Of a stretch of 64,000 bases of DNA, positions 13,933 through 27,331 are shown in pieces. The stretch spans positions 372,001-436,000 of the forward strand of contig JACGCM010002493.1 of assembly GCA_014058105.1 (NCBI GenBank). Direction: 5' to 3'. Each line of letters starts with the position of its first letter. The first letter of the stretch is position 1. The notes under the pieces were generated by a model. It had not been told where the DNA came from and did not search any database. It saw nothing but the letters and a program-made list of their open reading frames with translations. The translations under genes and the position numbers were made by a program. The DNA comes from Kingdonia uniflora (taxonomy: Eukaryota > Streptophyta > Magnoliopsida > Ranunculales > Circaeasteraceae).

Positions 13933-16700
13933 ATGGCGATGTCATCACTACGCCTTCGTCGAGCCCTAACACTCTCTTCATCACTCCTGAAACCCCAACC
14001 CACAATTTCCCCTCTCTCTCCTTCTCCCATACTACAACCCCATGTTTCAGCATCACCACCTTCACTATCAAGTGTTCGTCGAAATCGAATTGGAGACCAT
14101 TTCAGGATCCATTCGAAATGGTTTTCATCATCTGGGTCTTACAATAACGACGATGACAAGATATCGCCAGATACGATTCTCTTCGAGGGTTGTGATTATA
14201 ACCATTGGCTTATCACTATGGATTTTCCCAAAGACCCTAGACCCACCTCAGAGGAAATGGTTGAGACTTATGTGCAAACCCTGGCCAAAGTCGTCGGGAG
14301 GTAAAATTGTGTGTTTTGTTTATATTTGTAAGTTTTTATAATTGTAATTATGTATTTGGTTTGATGTAATTTGTTGTAGTAGTTGTTACTATCAAATGTA
14401 TAATGCTTGGGGATACTCTTTTAAGAAACAATGGCAAAAGGGTATGCTTTGTTGTGCGAAAAATATTTCTGGGGATTCGGTGATGCTAACATGTACGTTT
14501 GTATGTGAGAAGGCGGTTTAACTAATCCAATTGCGGATATTGCCAAATCACCGGAAAGATATATGGTCACAAATATTTCTGGTGGAACACGCATAATGTA
14601 AATGCTCATTCGAATTCCTATAAGTAGTAGAAATATGAGTGCATAATTAAGTATGCTAGTTGCGAGGCAGAAAGGTGGCTTTGGCGACCTATGAGATGGA
14701 TATTTCTAGGCTAAACATTCAATTGGTTAATGTTGCAAGTGTAACTAGCAAAAACATTTAGGAGGTGAGGTTTGAAGACCTTTTGGAGAAATGGGGGTCG
14801 CTCTTTAGGATTCGGCGTGAAATTGAGTGTTTTTATTTTAGTTTTTGGCGTGTGTTTTTCATTTGTCTCCGGTCTGTAATCTTCTAGCTCAAAAAGTTCC
14901 TTTGAGTTGATAATTGGTAAGTTGTTCTCGGAAATTTATTGAAACTACCAAAAGAAGGTTTATAAGTATGAGATTTTATTGTGAGAAGAAATAAGGGGAC
15001 AAATCAAAAGCAATAAAAAGAATACTAGAAGTAGAAACAAGACAAAACTCTCCTTAAACACATCTATGTGCCCTCTTTATACTCCATAAACGAGAGTTTT
15101 GGTTGAATACACTAGTGCTAAGGCTTTCATGTACTGTTATGCAATTCAATTACATCCTTCCAGTTTTTTTGCCCATTTTAGCCATTGACATTAAGTTGAA
15201 TAATCATTGAAATTGTGTTTCACTGCGCCTGGGACAAAAATATAGAATAATTTGGCTAATTAGAGTAATATCTTGTACTCTTTTAGTGTTGAAGAGGCGA
15301 AACAGAAAATGTATGCTTGTAGCACAACAACTTATAATGGTTTTCAGGCTGTAATGACTGAGGAAATGTCTGAGAAGTTCAGAGGTAAGTTTCATTAATT
15401 TAGTCTTTCTTTCATGGTACACTAGCTGGAAAATAATGTACGCTTCCTTTTTTGGTTTCATCAGGTTTGCCAGGAGTTGTTTTTATCTTACCGGACTCGT
15501 ACATTGATCCGAAAAACAAGGAGTATGGAGGTAATATCTTTCAACTTTCCCGTAGAATGAACTCCTTCCGGTTTGATTATGCTGGCTGCTGTATTGAAAT
15601 AATCTTTTCCTTGAAAGATATATCATACTGCAATCTATTATATACTTTATAAGTTTATGCAATTTATTCTGTACTTTGCAGGAGACAAATACATTAACGG
15701 GACAATCATACCTAGGCCTCCACCAGTGCAATATGGGAGAACAGCAGGAAGATTTGGTGACAGGAACCGAAACAATGACCGGAGGCAGAGAGAGCCAATG
15801 CCAATGCAACAGGGGAACCAACCATATGATCGTCAGGGTTCTATGCAAGGAGATGGAAGATGGGGTACACAGCAAAACTACCCACCACAGCAAAATTATG
15901 GTCCTCCAGGACAAGGAGGACGTAGAGATTCCATGCCAATGGGAAGTTGGGATGGTGCTCCTCCTGGAAGAGAAAATTATCCAAGGCAGTCAAGCAATCA
16001 GCCTTCATATCAGAACGAGGGGTATAGAGGAAACCTCAATGCTCCAGGACAGAGCAGTTTTCCTCAAGGAGGCCAAGCAGATAATATGAACTTTACTCCA
16101 CCACCTGGCCCTAGGAATTTTACTCCTCCACCTGATAGAGAATATGGTCAAGGAAACGGCACCAGAAATTTCACCCCTCCGCCTGGCGGAGAATATGGTC
16201 AAGAAAACGGCACCAGAAATTTCACCCCTCCGCCTGGCGGAGAATATGGTCAAGGAAACGGCACCAGAAATTTCACCCCTCCGCCTGGCGGAGAATATGT
16301 TCAAGGAAACGGCACCAGAAATTTCACCCCTCCGCCTGGCGGAGAATATGGTCAAGGAAACAGCACCAGAAATTTCACCCCTCCGCCTGGCGGAGAATAT
16401 GTTCAAGGAAACGGCACCAGAAATTTCACCCCTCCGCCTGGCGGAGAATATGGACAAGGAGCTGGCTCTAGAAATTTTACCCCTCCGTCTGGTGGGGATT
16501 TCGGGCAAGGAGCTGGCTTTAGGAATTTTAACCCTCCATCCGAAAGAAACTATGGGCAAGGAGCTGTCTCTGGCTATGGACAGAGTTATCCAGGGCAAGG
16601 AGACGGGCAAAGATTACCGCGGGTGAATCAGAGTGATGGTATGCAAGAAGAGCAAAGGAATTACACTCCTATGCCACCAATGAGTAATGATCAAGTATGA
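13933..16700 (+). CDS. MORF1-like multiple organellar RNA editing factor
   Basis: Four exons (13933-14300, 15287-15384, 15465-15530, 15682-16700) join in phase to give 516 aa. The Ser/Arg-rich N-terminus is a probable mitochondrial targeting peptide. The MORF box (about residues 75-185) shows [37 protein letters not shown] and [19 protein letters not shown], close to the mitochondrial MORF1 type. MORF proteins bind PLS-class PPR proteins and other MORFs in C-to-U RNA editing complexes. The last exon encodes a long low-complexity Gly/Gln/Pro/Asn tail, including perfect 17-residue repeats ([17 protein letters not shown]). Similar but non-identical tails occur in MORF1 and MORF8. The Met at 13933 is the first one preceding the targeting sequence. 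Confidence 0.93.
16141..16497 (+). repeat. 51-bp coding tandem repeat in MORF tail
   Basis: Units of exactly 51 bp start at 16141, 16192, 16243, 16294, 16345, 16396 and 16447. The first six are nearly identical and the last decays into weaker repeats to about 16560. Each encodes 17 residues ([17 protein letters not shown]). Gly/Val alternates after Tyr in later units (EYGQ, EYVQ), suggesting duplication of a 102-bp dimer. Because 51 is divisible by 3, other frames also stay open. Confidence 0.95.
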
Positions 16701-18507
16701 GTTTTTTTCCTCCTATTTTCTGAATTTGACCAATTAGTGTTTTATCTTCTAGGTTTTATGCTGTTGAAGTTGTAATATATAATTGTAGTAACATTGCACT
16801 TGCATCCGAGTGGGTTTTCATCTAACCTCCTGTCAGCTGATTGGTGTGTGCACACTCATACTGAAATCTGACCTCCAGCTTTAATTTTATAGGTCATAAT
16901 AGCTTGGAAAAATGAGAGACCAGAACGACTTGCAAAATAATGGCTTGGAAGGATTTTTATTAGTTAATTGTTATTAGCATATATATTGCTCGCACGATAG
17001 GTAGAAACACCTTACAGTGGTTAATACATACTTAATTTGCTATAAAGCTTTATATTTATCTTAAGGTGTTAATTTGCTATAAATTGCTTTATATTTACCT
17101 TAAGGTGTAGAAACTTTAGAAACTACATTAAATTAATTTAGATCAGTTAGTTTGTAGTTGCCACTATTGCAATAGACAAATAGACAATTTGCTTCACAAG
17201 TAGTCTGTGGTTCATGCAGGGGCGATGCTGAACCGAAAGGGTTTCATGTATTAAGCTGAGGAGAGCCTAATATTGGAAGAATTGAGAAAGAAGATGATTG
17301 ATCCTCGGTAGAGAGGTAAAATCAAAGCCCAAATTTTATTGGATGTATTACAAAGCTGAATAAAAATTCTTGTTTTGGTGAATGGTTTTGGATGTCTGGC
17401 TATGTAATTGTTCTGTTATCAGTCTAATACTATATGCATATGATGGTTGAGTAGATGGAACCTTATAAATCTTTTACATTTATTCTGCTGTTGCACCATT
17501 AGAAGTATCTTAATAAAATTCTGTGAATGTTACTGAGGTGCAAAGCCTGTAACACAAATTCTAACTGAATCAATTGTTGTATTAAATCGAGATTATTAGG
17601 TAATGTCTTTTTGTGTTGAGATGATGTGCTTATACAAATATGAATCCATCTCTATCCAATTGTTGACCCTTAAGTACCCTGTCCATGTGTGCCTGGACTT
17701 TGTGCGTTGTAAGTCAATGTGATGCAAACTTGTTTCATGGTAAATCAATGGTATCATACTTTCAATGTTCCATAGTGTTAACGTGATGGATTCTCTGCAG
17801 AAGTACAGTTTCCCTTTTGATCAATCTTTACTTGATGGAAACAAATAATTCCTCTCATAATTGACTCGGATCTTGAGCAATGATTAACATCAGATTGGTT
17901 GTCGTTGGACTATTTCCTAAAGTATGTGACCATTTCCCGACATCATATTGAACTTATATGTGATCTTTTCTTGACTGCATGTTGGATTCATCATTTGAAT
18001 CTTCCCAAATTCGATATTTTTAACATTTCAATTGAGATATCTTTCACACGTCATGGGCATGCATATTATATATTTTGAATACTTACACAAGGCACTATGG
18101 TTCTGCATTGCAACTTCTACAGAAACAGTGTTTCCCTTGAGAAGAATTCCCCATGTTATCATAGCTAATGAGCTCAAGAGAAATTGAGGCATATGGACAA
18201 ATGTAGTATCAGAGAAAAATGAACCTAAAACTGTGCACTCACATTCTACAACAATGAAATGTCATATTCAACTAAGGCAACAAGAGACACTGAAGTAATC
18301 CTGTATAACAGTTCAACTATTTCACAGAGCTGTAAACACTAATAACAGGTTAAAGCTAGGCACAACACTCTTGAGAGATGATGGAGACATCCCAATTTAG
18401 TTAAGATTCTGATGTGTCACCAAGAACTTATACACTAACACACATACAAACTGTTTTTTAATATATCTAACCTGCAACTGATGGACAGAAGTTCAATGGA
18501 GAATGGT
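16701..18507. other. Convergent 3' flanks of MORF and TOL genes
   Basis: The MORF 3'UTR and the TOL 3'UTR converge here. A possible MORF poly(A) signal AATAAA is at 17512-17517. The section 17030-17110 repeats TTAATTTGCTATAAA-type sequence twice. No coding exon is recognised. Confidence 0.45.
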
Positions 18508-21500
18508 TCAATCACTAGAATCAATGCTTTCACTGCGTGAACTGCTAGCATTACGGCTGTGCAGCGATAGACTCCTCATGTGACCTTCCAACGGTGCTCC
18601 ATCTACCTGTTTGTCCTGAAAGAATCTTTCTCTCTCCACACGCTTAGCTGGGGGAGGAGGAATGACGACAGCAGGTTGTGGTGTGCTCGATTCTTTTGGC
18701 TCCAAACTCAATGGACGAATTAATGGACGGTGCAGCCTCTCTTCTCGAAATGGTCGGTCCAAGTGATGATCTTCATCTTCAGGTCTTGCACAAGCTTTTC
18801 CTTTTCGGATTCTGCAAAGAATATTTTAATGGATCAATCACAAACTATCTTCCTTTTGTGCATCAACCATAGCTACCTTATATATTGCCATAATTACAGG
18901 AAAAGAATTGAACAAATTCACTATTTCGAGAATTTTTGGACAATATTATTTATTGAGTGTACGACAAACGTGTTTGACTCCTGGTAGGTGTTGGCCTATG
19001 ATGCCCCGAGCGGATTCATACTTGAAAGACGCATAACCTTGTAGGGGTGATGGTTGCACAAGTGATGAGTCCTAAATTGAGTAGGATTCCGTTTGGAATG
19101 AGATTCATATGGTGGGTTCGCTTCTACTTGCATCGAGGCCTTTTGAGGTAAAACTTAACACCTATTTTAGGGTGGTTAGGTGAGGACAATACTAGTGGTT
19201 TACTGGGGGTAGGGCTGTTCAAGGGTTGGATCAGTTCGGGTTCAGCCTGGACCTGATCCGACCCGGAGTTATCGGGTCTCTCACTAATAAACCCGAACCA
19301 ATTTGTACCAAGACCCGAACCGGAATCATCGGATCGGTCCGGGTATAGGTCGGGTTTTGTTTTAAAACTACTTTTACCTACTTTTTTCCAGCCGCATCAT
19401 AACACCTATAAAATCGGCTCTACACTGTAAAATCTTCGGGTGGGTCCATTATTTGATCATAAAATTATAAATGTTTGAGTGATGTTGCTTTGAACGAGGA
19501 GTCTTGGTCTTGCTTTAAATCCACTCAAAGACTTCTTCTCTCTCAAGAGTATACTCACTCTGCCCGAGATTACATCAAGGAAATCAAAGCTCCCAAACTC
19601 TCTCTTATGCATTATAGAGATAAGAAACTAAAATGGCAAACCAAGAGAGAAACTAAAATGGGAAATCAAGAGAGAAATTGTACTTGAGTGAGAAGATGGG
19701 TTCCAAAATAACCTTTAAAGAAGCTGAAGAAATCGAGTCGTCTCTCGTCCTTAGCCCTCCTAAAGTGGCAAACCGTTCACAGGTTGTTGCAGCACCCTCT
19801 CCACTCTCATGAGTATCTTTACGTTAGAGGGAGGAAGAAAGTCTCCGGGTCGATTCGGATCTGGTCGGTTCAGCAAAATCGATAACTATAACTGAACCCG
19901 AATCGGTCACGACCGGGTTCTTGTTTCTAAAACCGAAACTAATCTGGCCGCCGAACCGAACCGAACTGGACCAATCAAATCGGGTCGGTCTGGATCGGGT
20001 TGGCGGGTTTCTTGTACAACCCTAATGGGGGTATGATAATGGTAATAAAGCTGAGGACTGCCTATTTCTCAACTTAACACCTATTTTAGGGCGGTTAGGT
20101 GAGGACAATACTAATGGGGGTGGGGGGGGGGGTGATAATGGTATTAAAGTCGAGGACTGCCTAATCCTCAACGTGTGAGACTGATACCTCGAGCGGATAT
20201 TATTTAAAGGCGCATAACGTATAAGGTGACAGTTACATCAGTGATAAGTCCTCATCGACTACGATTCCCTACGGAGTGAAATATTTTGGGGCATGAAGCC
20301 TTTCGATGTTAAACTCCAGATGTCCTTTAGGGGGTGATTAAACAAGGTCAATATCAGTGATAAAGTGGGGGCGCGTCATAACCTGGTTGGTGAGCAAAGA
20401 AAGTCACTAGAGAAATACACCGCCAACCTGGGCTACTTGAAAAGGGGCAACCAGAAAGTCCTTATGGGAAGTGTTAAGTGTCAAATAGCTGAAAGTACAT
20501 TTCTCATTGATTAAACAGTAATCAAGATGGGGATTCTGACATAAGAACAAAGGTACCGGGGGTCATCCGCCAAGATTTATCTTGACTTAAAAATGGAGCG
20601 TGCGGCTTGCGAAGGTACCGTGGCAATCCCCGGGAGACCAGTTAGGAAAATGATGAAAAATGATGAACTCGACGAACTTCTAGATTCCAAAAAAATAAAG
20701 ATTCCAAAAAAAAAAACATAACAGAGGGTTCTCTAACAATTGGGATGAGTTGTTTCATATGTCTATGCATTGCTTCATATTTGAGAAAATTTGTTCTTGC
20801 CCCCACTATGATATACGAATTCGCAATTACCCCCCAGCGTTGGCACTTATTGGCCTATGAACCTCATTTTTGTTCTGACCGGCCTTTGACTAGTCAAATT
20901 TATGTTAATTAGTCAAAAATACCCTCACGTGCAACACACATGAACCAGTAACCCAGGTAGCCGGTTGCCTTTGGTTTTAAAAAAAGAAAAACTCTATCCA
21001 CGAAAACAGACTTCTTTCTCTCTCCCAAAAACGAGTTCGAATGGGGTTTTAGGGTCTCTCTCTTCATCTCTACAATCATCCGATTCTCATCTACCAAGCT
21101 AGGGTTTCTAAAGTTTTTTAAATTTAGTTCATCCTCTCAAAGTATTCGGGACTGTTTGGATCGCTAATGACTTTCTATGTATGAAACGATGATGCAACCA
21201 AGTCCTTCGTCGGTTAAAGGAGTTCAAGTTTAAAACCCATGTGTTGTCTGAGATTATATGAGATGGGTTAGTTTTAATGTTCAAGTTTGATCTTATTTGA
21301 CCCTTAAAAGAGAATTTTACACTTGTATGGGGTATGAAAAACTGATTTTGGATCCTATTTTCAAACTTGAGATCCTGAAGAGATAATTTGATTGGGTTTC
21401 CACTTGGGATGAAGAAATTATGAGATTGGGGATTTGATCTTTTAGTAATTAGGGTTTCTAATTGGGGATTTTATTTTCCAATAATTGGGGATTTGATTGT

Positions 21501-24500
21501 TACAGTTCAATGGCAGGGAGAGAGACAGTTAAGATTTGAGAGTTGATTTGAGAGAGAATGACAACAACCGGTTGGCTAAGATCACGTGAGAAACACGTAT
21601 GGGTATATTGGTCAGTTCACCAAAATCTGACCAGTCAAAGGCTAGTCATGGGGTTCATAGGCCAATAAGTGCCAATGTTGGGGGGCAATTGCGAATTCGT
21701 ATATCATAGTGGGGGGCAAGAGAATTTTCTCTTCGGATTTCTTTAGTCATTCTATACAACTTTAATATATGATTAATCATGTTAGTAAAAAAAATTCCTT
21801 TTTCATGCAATTAATAATTTGTAAAATAGAAGAAAACAATACCATCACTAAGGGAAGTATCTGCAACATCAATAGAATATGTAACAGTCATAGTTGAAGT
21901 CAAGGCCCAAGAATAAGATAAGTCTGGTTATGGTACGTCACATGAGATAACATAGACTCCAGCCACTCAACTGTTAAGCACAAAAAATAGTACCTTCGAA
22001 GCAGTTCCTCCTCCTCCTCCTCTACTTTTTCATGGCTAATACGAGTGACAGTAGACACAGCATGGACTGAAAGAAGTGCATCATGTCTACTAAGTACTTT
22101 ATGTAGTTGCTCGTTCAGATCAATTGCTTGAGAAACCACTTTCTCATTCCTGAAATTCATATATATATAATGAACTAAACTTGAAGTAGCAGCAAATGAT
22201 AATGCCAATTACTAATTGAAGACTTGCTAAACGACAACTAAGAAAATGCACATATTCTATTTGATGAAAACCCCAATGCACCATTAAAGCTTAAATGCCA
22301 GTAATATAAAGATGAATACAAATATTGATGAGATAGAGTTATAGTTTCCAGAAAAGATAACAGTTTATGACAAGAGAGATTAAGGTGGCATTACCGAGAA
22401 GTCATCACAAGATGCATTAGTTTTTGCTTTTGAAATGAACATTGTTCAACGAGATCTAGTGTGAACTCATCCTTTGCGCCCTACATACCAATATCATACA
22501 AGCCAAAAGGATTGATCAACATTATCTAAAAAGATAAAGATTAGTAACAAAATCAGAATTTAATTATATAAGCAGAAATCATCACTAGAACGCTAACCAT
22601 TACATTCTTTATTTAAGTTAACAGAACATTATACGTTACTGTCCTTGGTCCTGATCATGATATATTTCACTTGTACACGATCTCTTTCACTTGAACAGTC
22701 TAGCAGTTGGTTCTTAGAGGGCCTTTGACTTTTAATTGTGAGGGATGGAAAGTTTCATCTTGAATAAAATATAACTACAAGGAAAATAAACATACACAGA
22801 AGGATGATTGACTTTTAGTACTGCCATCGATTTCTTTACCATTTAACATTGACATTAAGGTTTCAATAACTCCCAATTGAATCTAATCAAATTGGCATCA
22901 AGGTTATTTATCGTTCTCCTACTTATCTCTTCTGATGTGCTTATACTAATTTTACAAGCATAGAAATGCTTATACTAGCAAAAATGTTATCTGTAACATG
23001 TCCATGCCTTGACATATGACACCCATGATCTGTTTACAAATCATAAATGAGACTCTACTAGCAAAAAATCTTAGCCTTGGTCAAGTTGTGTCTTCATACT
23101 TCCATAAATACCAAATCAAACAAGATAAGAACAACTTTAAAGCCTTTCTTTGTTCAGCTTTAAGTTATTAACAAAAATCACCATAAGTCCATAATGTGCA
23201 AATATTCATGAATGATGCAAAGTTTATCGATCTTCATACCTCGGGATGTTGAGTATCAATAGCATCCAATACTTCTCTCAAAACCTCTAAGGAAGTACGA
23301 GCCTTTTCAATTATACTGTAAGAGAAAAAAAAAAATCCTTAGGAAATTACCATAGAATTACACCTGATAAATCTTACTCTTTTCTTTGTTCATAAGTATA
23401 TCCTAAGTACGACAAGCCGTATATAATTTAATAAGGGAGTCTGCTAGCACAGAGCTATTGCAACAACAGAAACCTGAAGCAACTATATCACTAACAATAT
23501 AAAGTACCTTGATTCAGGCATGATTTGAGAATTTGGTTGTTGCGTAACCTCTGCAGGCTTTGGAAGGTTAGGTTGTGCTCCAGGTGAATTTACTTTGTCT
23601 TTAGTTGAAACATGAACATGTGAAGGAGGAACCTGAGGTGCTTGAAGAAACTTTACCCCAGCATTCTAAGTAAACAAAAGCAATCATAATTAGAACATCT
23701 ACAACACTCATTGATGTCTGCAAAAAAAAACCTGAACTCAAAGATATCAATAAAGAAATGTACAAGAAACAATGTGTTATGCAGGGTAGGTGACGGAGAG
23801 ACAGTGGTCTACCTCTTATTATACTGTAGGATGTAACCAAAGTTTGGGCTTCTTTTTTTTTTCATTAAGTAAATGCAGGTGTATTGTGCCAGGTTAGGAG
23901 GGTATATGATCTGTTGTTGACCCAGACTTGGATGATTCCTTTTCAAACCTGTCCCTATTTCCATGCATTTGGGGCAGGACAAACGACTATTTAATGTAGA
24001 GGCTAAGATACATGCACTACTTATTCTGTCAACTCCATTTACATGAAACAAAGTTATCAAGGTGCTTCGTTCATGTGGAGTAAAACCAAGGACTGCTCCA
24101 AAAGGAAGTTTGCAGCTTCTTGTGGTTATGAGGAATCAACGCTCGGAGCTCTTTTTTGTTTTTAATTTGGAGCATTTTGCCTGGTTTCTCTTTTTGAATT
24201 TCCTTTAGTTCCTGATGTAAGTTTACATTTCTCTATCTCTAGCCGGAACACCAGGATCATCACGAATATATTAGATTGAAAGTGAAGTTACAAACGTCAT
24301 ATGTTGCAAAGAATTATATCGCAAAAAAGAGTGCCTTGTATGTAAATTGTTTATCTACCTACCACTAGCTCAAGATATGCAGCATAATATTGAGGGAACT
24401 TCCCGGACGCTCCACCAAGAGATGTCTGTGTGGCATCAAGAAGAAGAAATATCTTCTCGCGTACAGGCAAATCTGACTATAAGAAAGGAGATGAAAATTT

Positions 24501-27331
24501 CATCTAAATAATATCTTCAAAAGCATCAGTAGTGAATGAAACCAAAAAAAATAAAAATTAATGGCTGCATATAGATGATGAATGATTATAACCTTTTTCT
24601 TCACTATCTTCACCAGAATAGAAAGAGTACTCGTATCGATCACCTGCCTGTGGATGTGTTCCCCACAGTTATGAATCAACATCTCTAATAACTGCATTAA
24701 AAGATGTCAATTGAATGAGTACAAGATCCTGCAACTGCTAAAAAAGACAAAATATTTATGCTAGCAATCATTTCCATTTGCTAAGCACAGATGTTAAATC
24801 AATAAGGATATTTATGTGAGGCGCCCGTCTCTCATCTCTCCTATTTAGTGTCTAATTCTCCCTGTTATTTTTCCTCTCTTTCCCTTTTTATTTTCCCCTT
24901 ATTTAGCCATAAATTTATTTCTCAATTGTTTTAGGAGATTATTTCTATTGGTACATCTTTTTGTTTTAGGAGGATTCCTTTAAATCCCAAGAGAATTAGT
25001 AGAATCCTTGTTAGAAGACTAAAGCCTCCACTGTTAGCAGATTGAGAGAACTAATAAATTCAAATCGTTCGAGTAAATTCAAAGTTTTAATCGAGCAGAA
25101 AAAGTTACTTCCTTCTTATGCAAAAGAAGGCCGACCTAGCTTTTATTATCTGAATATTTTGTTCTTGATATGAACAGCATTGACCAGACAAAAAACTAGA
25201 ATCGGCTAATTAAACTAACATATCATTTTAATGATGAATTACAGTTGATTCGAGGATCTAGTCGTGAGATGGAACTCTTTACTTGCCACTTTTGAATCCC
25301 AAGGGACAATCCAAGGAGATTATGAATGTATTTCATTCATTCTCGTAGTCAAGTTGAACTGATCCATCACCTACTTCACTGTCCTTTGACTCATTTCAGC
25401 TAAAAGTCAGGATGCAATCCTATTTTTGGGTTTTGTGATGATCTCGAGCGATGTCAGAATAGTATCTCTTTTCGGGCAATAAAGAAACTTTGATAGACAA
25501 ATAGGCAAGATCATTTAGGAAACTAGAGGTATTTGAAAGGAGTGAATTCATGGGGTCTTTTTTAAAGTGAAGGAATTACCTTTTGGATGGCAGAATATTA
25601 TTTTACAAGGTAGCCATATTTGATAGTCCTTCCCCAACTCCCACATGTTCAGCATGTGTATATGTATACTCCTTCCGTCTTGGAAGGTAAGCTTTGAAAT
25701 TAGATACTTCTCAATAATATTGCTTACCCTCTCAATACAAAAAGACAATAAATGCGTAATAGTATCTTCTTGTTGTATTGTATCATATATATACAGATGA
25801 AAACCAATATCTTCGAAAAAAGACAAAGAAGAGTGTGATATATGTGGATCAGCAATATAGAATCAATGAAAGTTGTGTCATAACGTTGTACAGGAGCTTT
25901 CGCCATTGTTAAGAAAATTGAGTATGTTAACTATGAAAAAAAGTTGCTGAATTTACATATCATATACCCTATACAAATTCAAATTACCAGAACAGCAAAA
26001 AGCTGAGTATTTGAGCTTTTACTCCCTAGACGTTTTTTTATGGCTTTTATGATGTCTTTAGCTTGCCTGTTCATCCAAAAAAAGAAAAAAGAAAAGAACG
26101 CTGTTAGGAATCAACGGTAGGTTGAGGCATTGTTTAATAAGATATACTGAACTAGAGTAATTGTGTGAGAAATAAGAAACTAAATATTTTCTTCTTGAAG
26201 TTCTATCATCCATGCATGTCTGCTCCAAACGCAAAAAAAAATAAAAAATTAGTGACTGATTTTACAGTCAATCTGTGCTTCCCAGAAAGGCCAACGTCAC
26301 ATGAATACAAAATAAATTCTCATGTCGACACCACCAAATCCTACAAGATGAGACACGCCGTACCTCTTCTCTCAGATGGTGGACTAACAACCTTAAAAAC
26401 CCTCCCAAAAAGAATAAGCCCTCTTGGGCTGAAGGCCCTCAGGGCCCCATGAAGGAAATATTCTTTTAGTTTTAAAACATTCCAAGCTTGTTCATTTTAT
26501 CCCAAGCTTGTACGCAGAACATAATACAAAAAATTCAGAAAAGAATACCGAATCAGCCATTGATTATCATCAACATTATCCATGTATAGTGTCAAGCATT
26601 TATAAGTGGAAGACTCACTTTATTACTAGTGAGTATGCTAATCTTACTTTATTCAAGCTAGTTGAACCTGCGACTATGCATTATGAAAAGAGGATGCGAC
26701 CTAGAGCGCAACCCTACGACATCAAAATATTGTTAAACTGTAAGAAGCGCAAGTACTGAAAAAAAAAAAAAAAAAAAAAGTGCGAGTGCGACCATGAGAA
26801 AATGAATTTCTCAAATACCGATCAAAACCCAATTCTATTGCTACTTTTATCCCTCTACCCTCTGAAACCTATTACAGCCACTCCTTTCTATTCATTTTCC
26901 CAAGAGGTCATACCTCTTCTGTACTAATAGAATACCAGTATATTTTCAATTAACGTGCAATTCCATTAATTAAGCGTGATATATCACTTCACTAGTCGCT
27001 ACGCAAACTTAGAGTTCTGTTGCTAACAAGGTAACAAGTTTACTCCTTGACTTGCTTTTACAGTTTCTCACATAACTACATATGACAATTGATATATCTG
27101 TGAAGTGACCATGCACTAAAAAGAAACCAAATTCTTTAGTTGCGTAATGGTAATTTCAACATATCCTCTAAAACTACATCTAAGAAAAAATAATACAATA
27201 AGAAAATTCTATGTAGTGAGTCATTACCCTTGATCACGTGAAACTAGTTCACAGATTTCAATGTTTTTCATCCAATCCATTTCCTTAAGCTTCTCGCTTG
27301 TTGCTGAATGTACAAGTTCGACAGCCATCAT
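18508..27331 (-). CDS. TOM1-like (TOL) VHS-GAT ubiquitin-binding trafficking protein
   Basis: Nine exons (27228-27331, 25988-26066, 24593-24691, 24363-24476, 23508-23665, 23240-23315, 22395-22480, 21994-22149, 18508-18811) keep phase and encode 391 aa. Two in-frame ATGs are adjacent (27331, 27328); the family usually begins MAVELV. The VHS domain spans about residues 1-132 ([45 protein letters not shown]). A linker precedes the GAT domain at about 184-290 ([24 protein letters not shown]). The tail has [16 protein letters not shown] and a Pro/Ser-rich end. TOL proteins act as ESCRT-0-like ubiquitin receptors that sort plasma-membrane cargo to vacuolar degradation. It is a short member lacking the long Gln-rich tail of TOL6/TOL9. 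The last intron (18812-21993) is enlarged by transposons. Confidence 0.93.
18990..20370. repeat. Diverged direct repeats in TOL intron 8
   Basis: Two similar tracts about 1.2 kb apart (around 18998-19200 and 20193-20300) share GAGCGGAT, GCGCATAAC-type, GATGAGTCCT/GATAAGTCCT and GATTCC blocks in the same order. A second pair sharing AACTTAACACCTATTTTAGG lies at about 19153 and 20077. They look like remnants of an older repeat split by the hAT-like element. No coding capacity is visible and the class is unknown. Confidence 0.5.
19211..20024. mobile_element. hAT-like non-autonomous element
   Basis: The ends AGGGCTGTTCAAG and, in reverse, TAGGGTTGTACAAG are inverted repeats of the style seen in hAT elements. 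The flanks CTGGGGGT (19203-19210) and ATGGGGGT (20025-20032) match at 7 of 8 positions, as for an 8-bp hAT duplication. The interior is rich in CGGGT/ACCCG motifs and has no transposase frame. The insertion lies in the last TOL intron. Confidence 0.65.
20783..21731. mobile_element. Long-TIR MULE-like element
   Basis: Terminal inverted repeats over 100 bp long share GAGAAAATT, CCACTATGATATACGAATTC, and TTGGCACTTATTGGCCTATG. The flanking 9-mers TTCATATTT (20774-20782) and TTCGGATTT (21732-21740) match at 7 of 9 positions, as expected for a decayed 9-bp Mutator-type duplication. No transposase is present. The element sits in TOL intron 8. Confidence 0.72.
26758..26780. repeat. Poly(A) tract
   Basis: About 21 consecutive A residues lie inside TOL intron 1. 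This could be the tail of a retroposed sequence or a simple repeat; no clear SINE or LINE body is recognised upstream. Confidence 0.5.

Noticed and set aside
16141..16560. CRISPR-like regular array
   Set aside because: The units are contiguous, coding and without unique spacers. This is a eukaryotic coding tandem repeat.
16005..16626. Long open frames in other frames across the MORF repeat (minus 16005-16610; plus 16144-16626)
   Set aside because: The 51-bp repeat unit is a multiple of three, so several frames stay open by construction. Only the frame continuous with the MORF box has splice and homology support.
26165..26759. Open frames of 83-95 codons in TOL intron 1
   Set aside because: No recognisable domain and no start context; they lie inside an intron bounded by well-supported exons.
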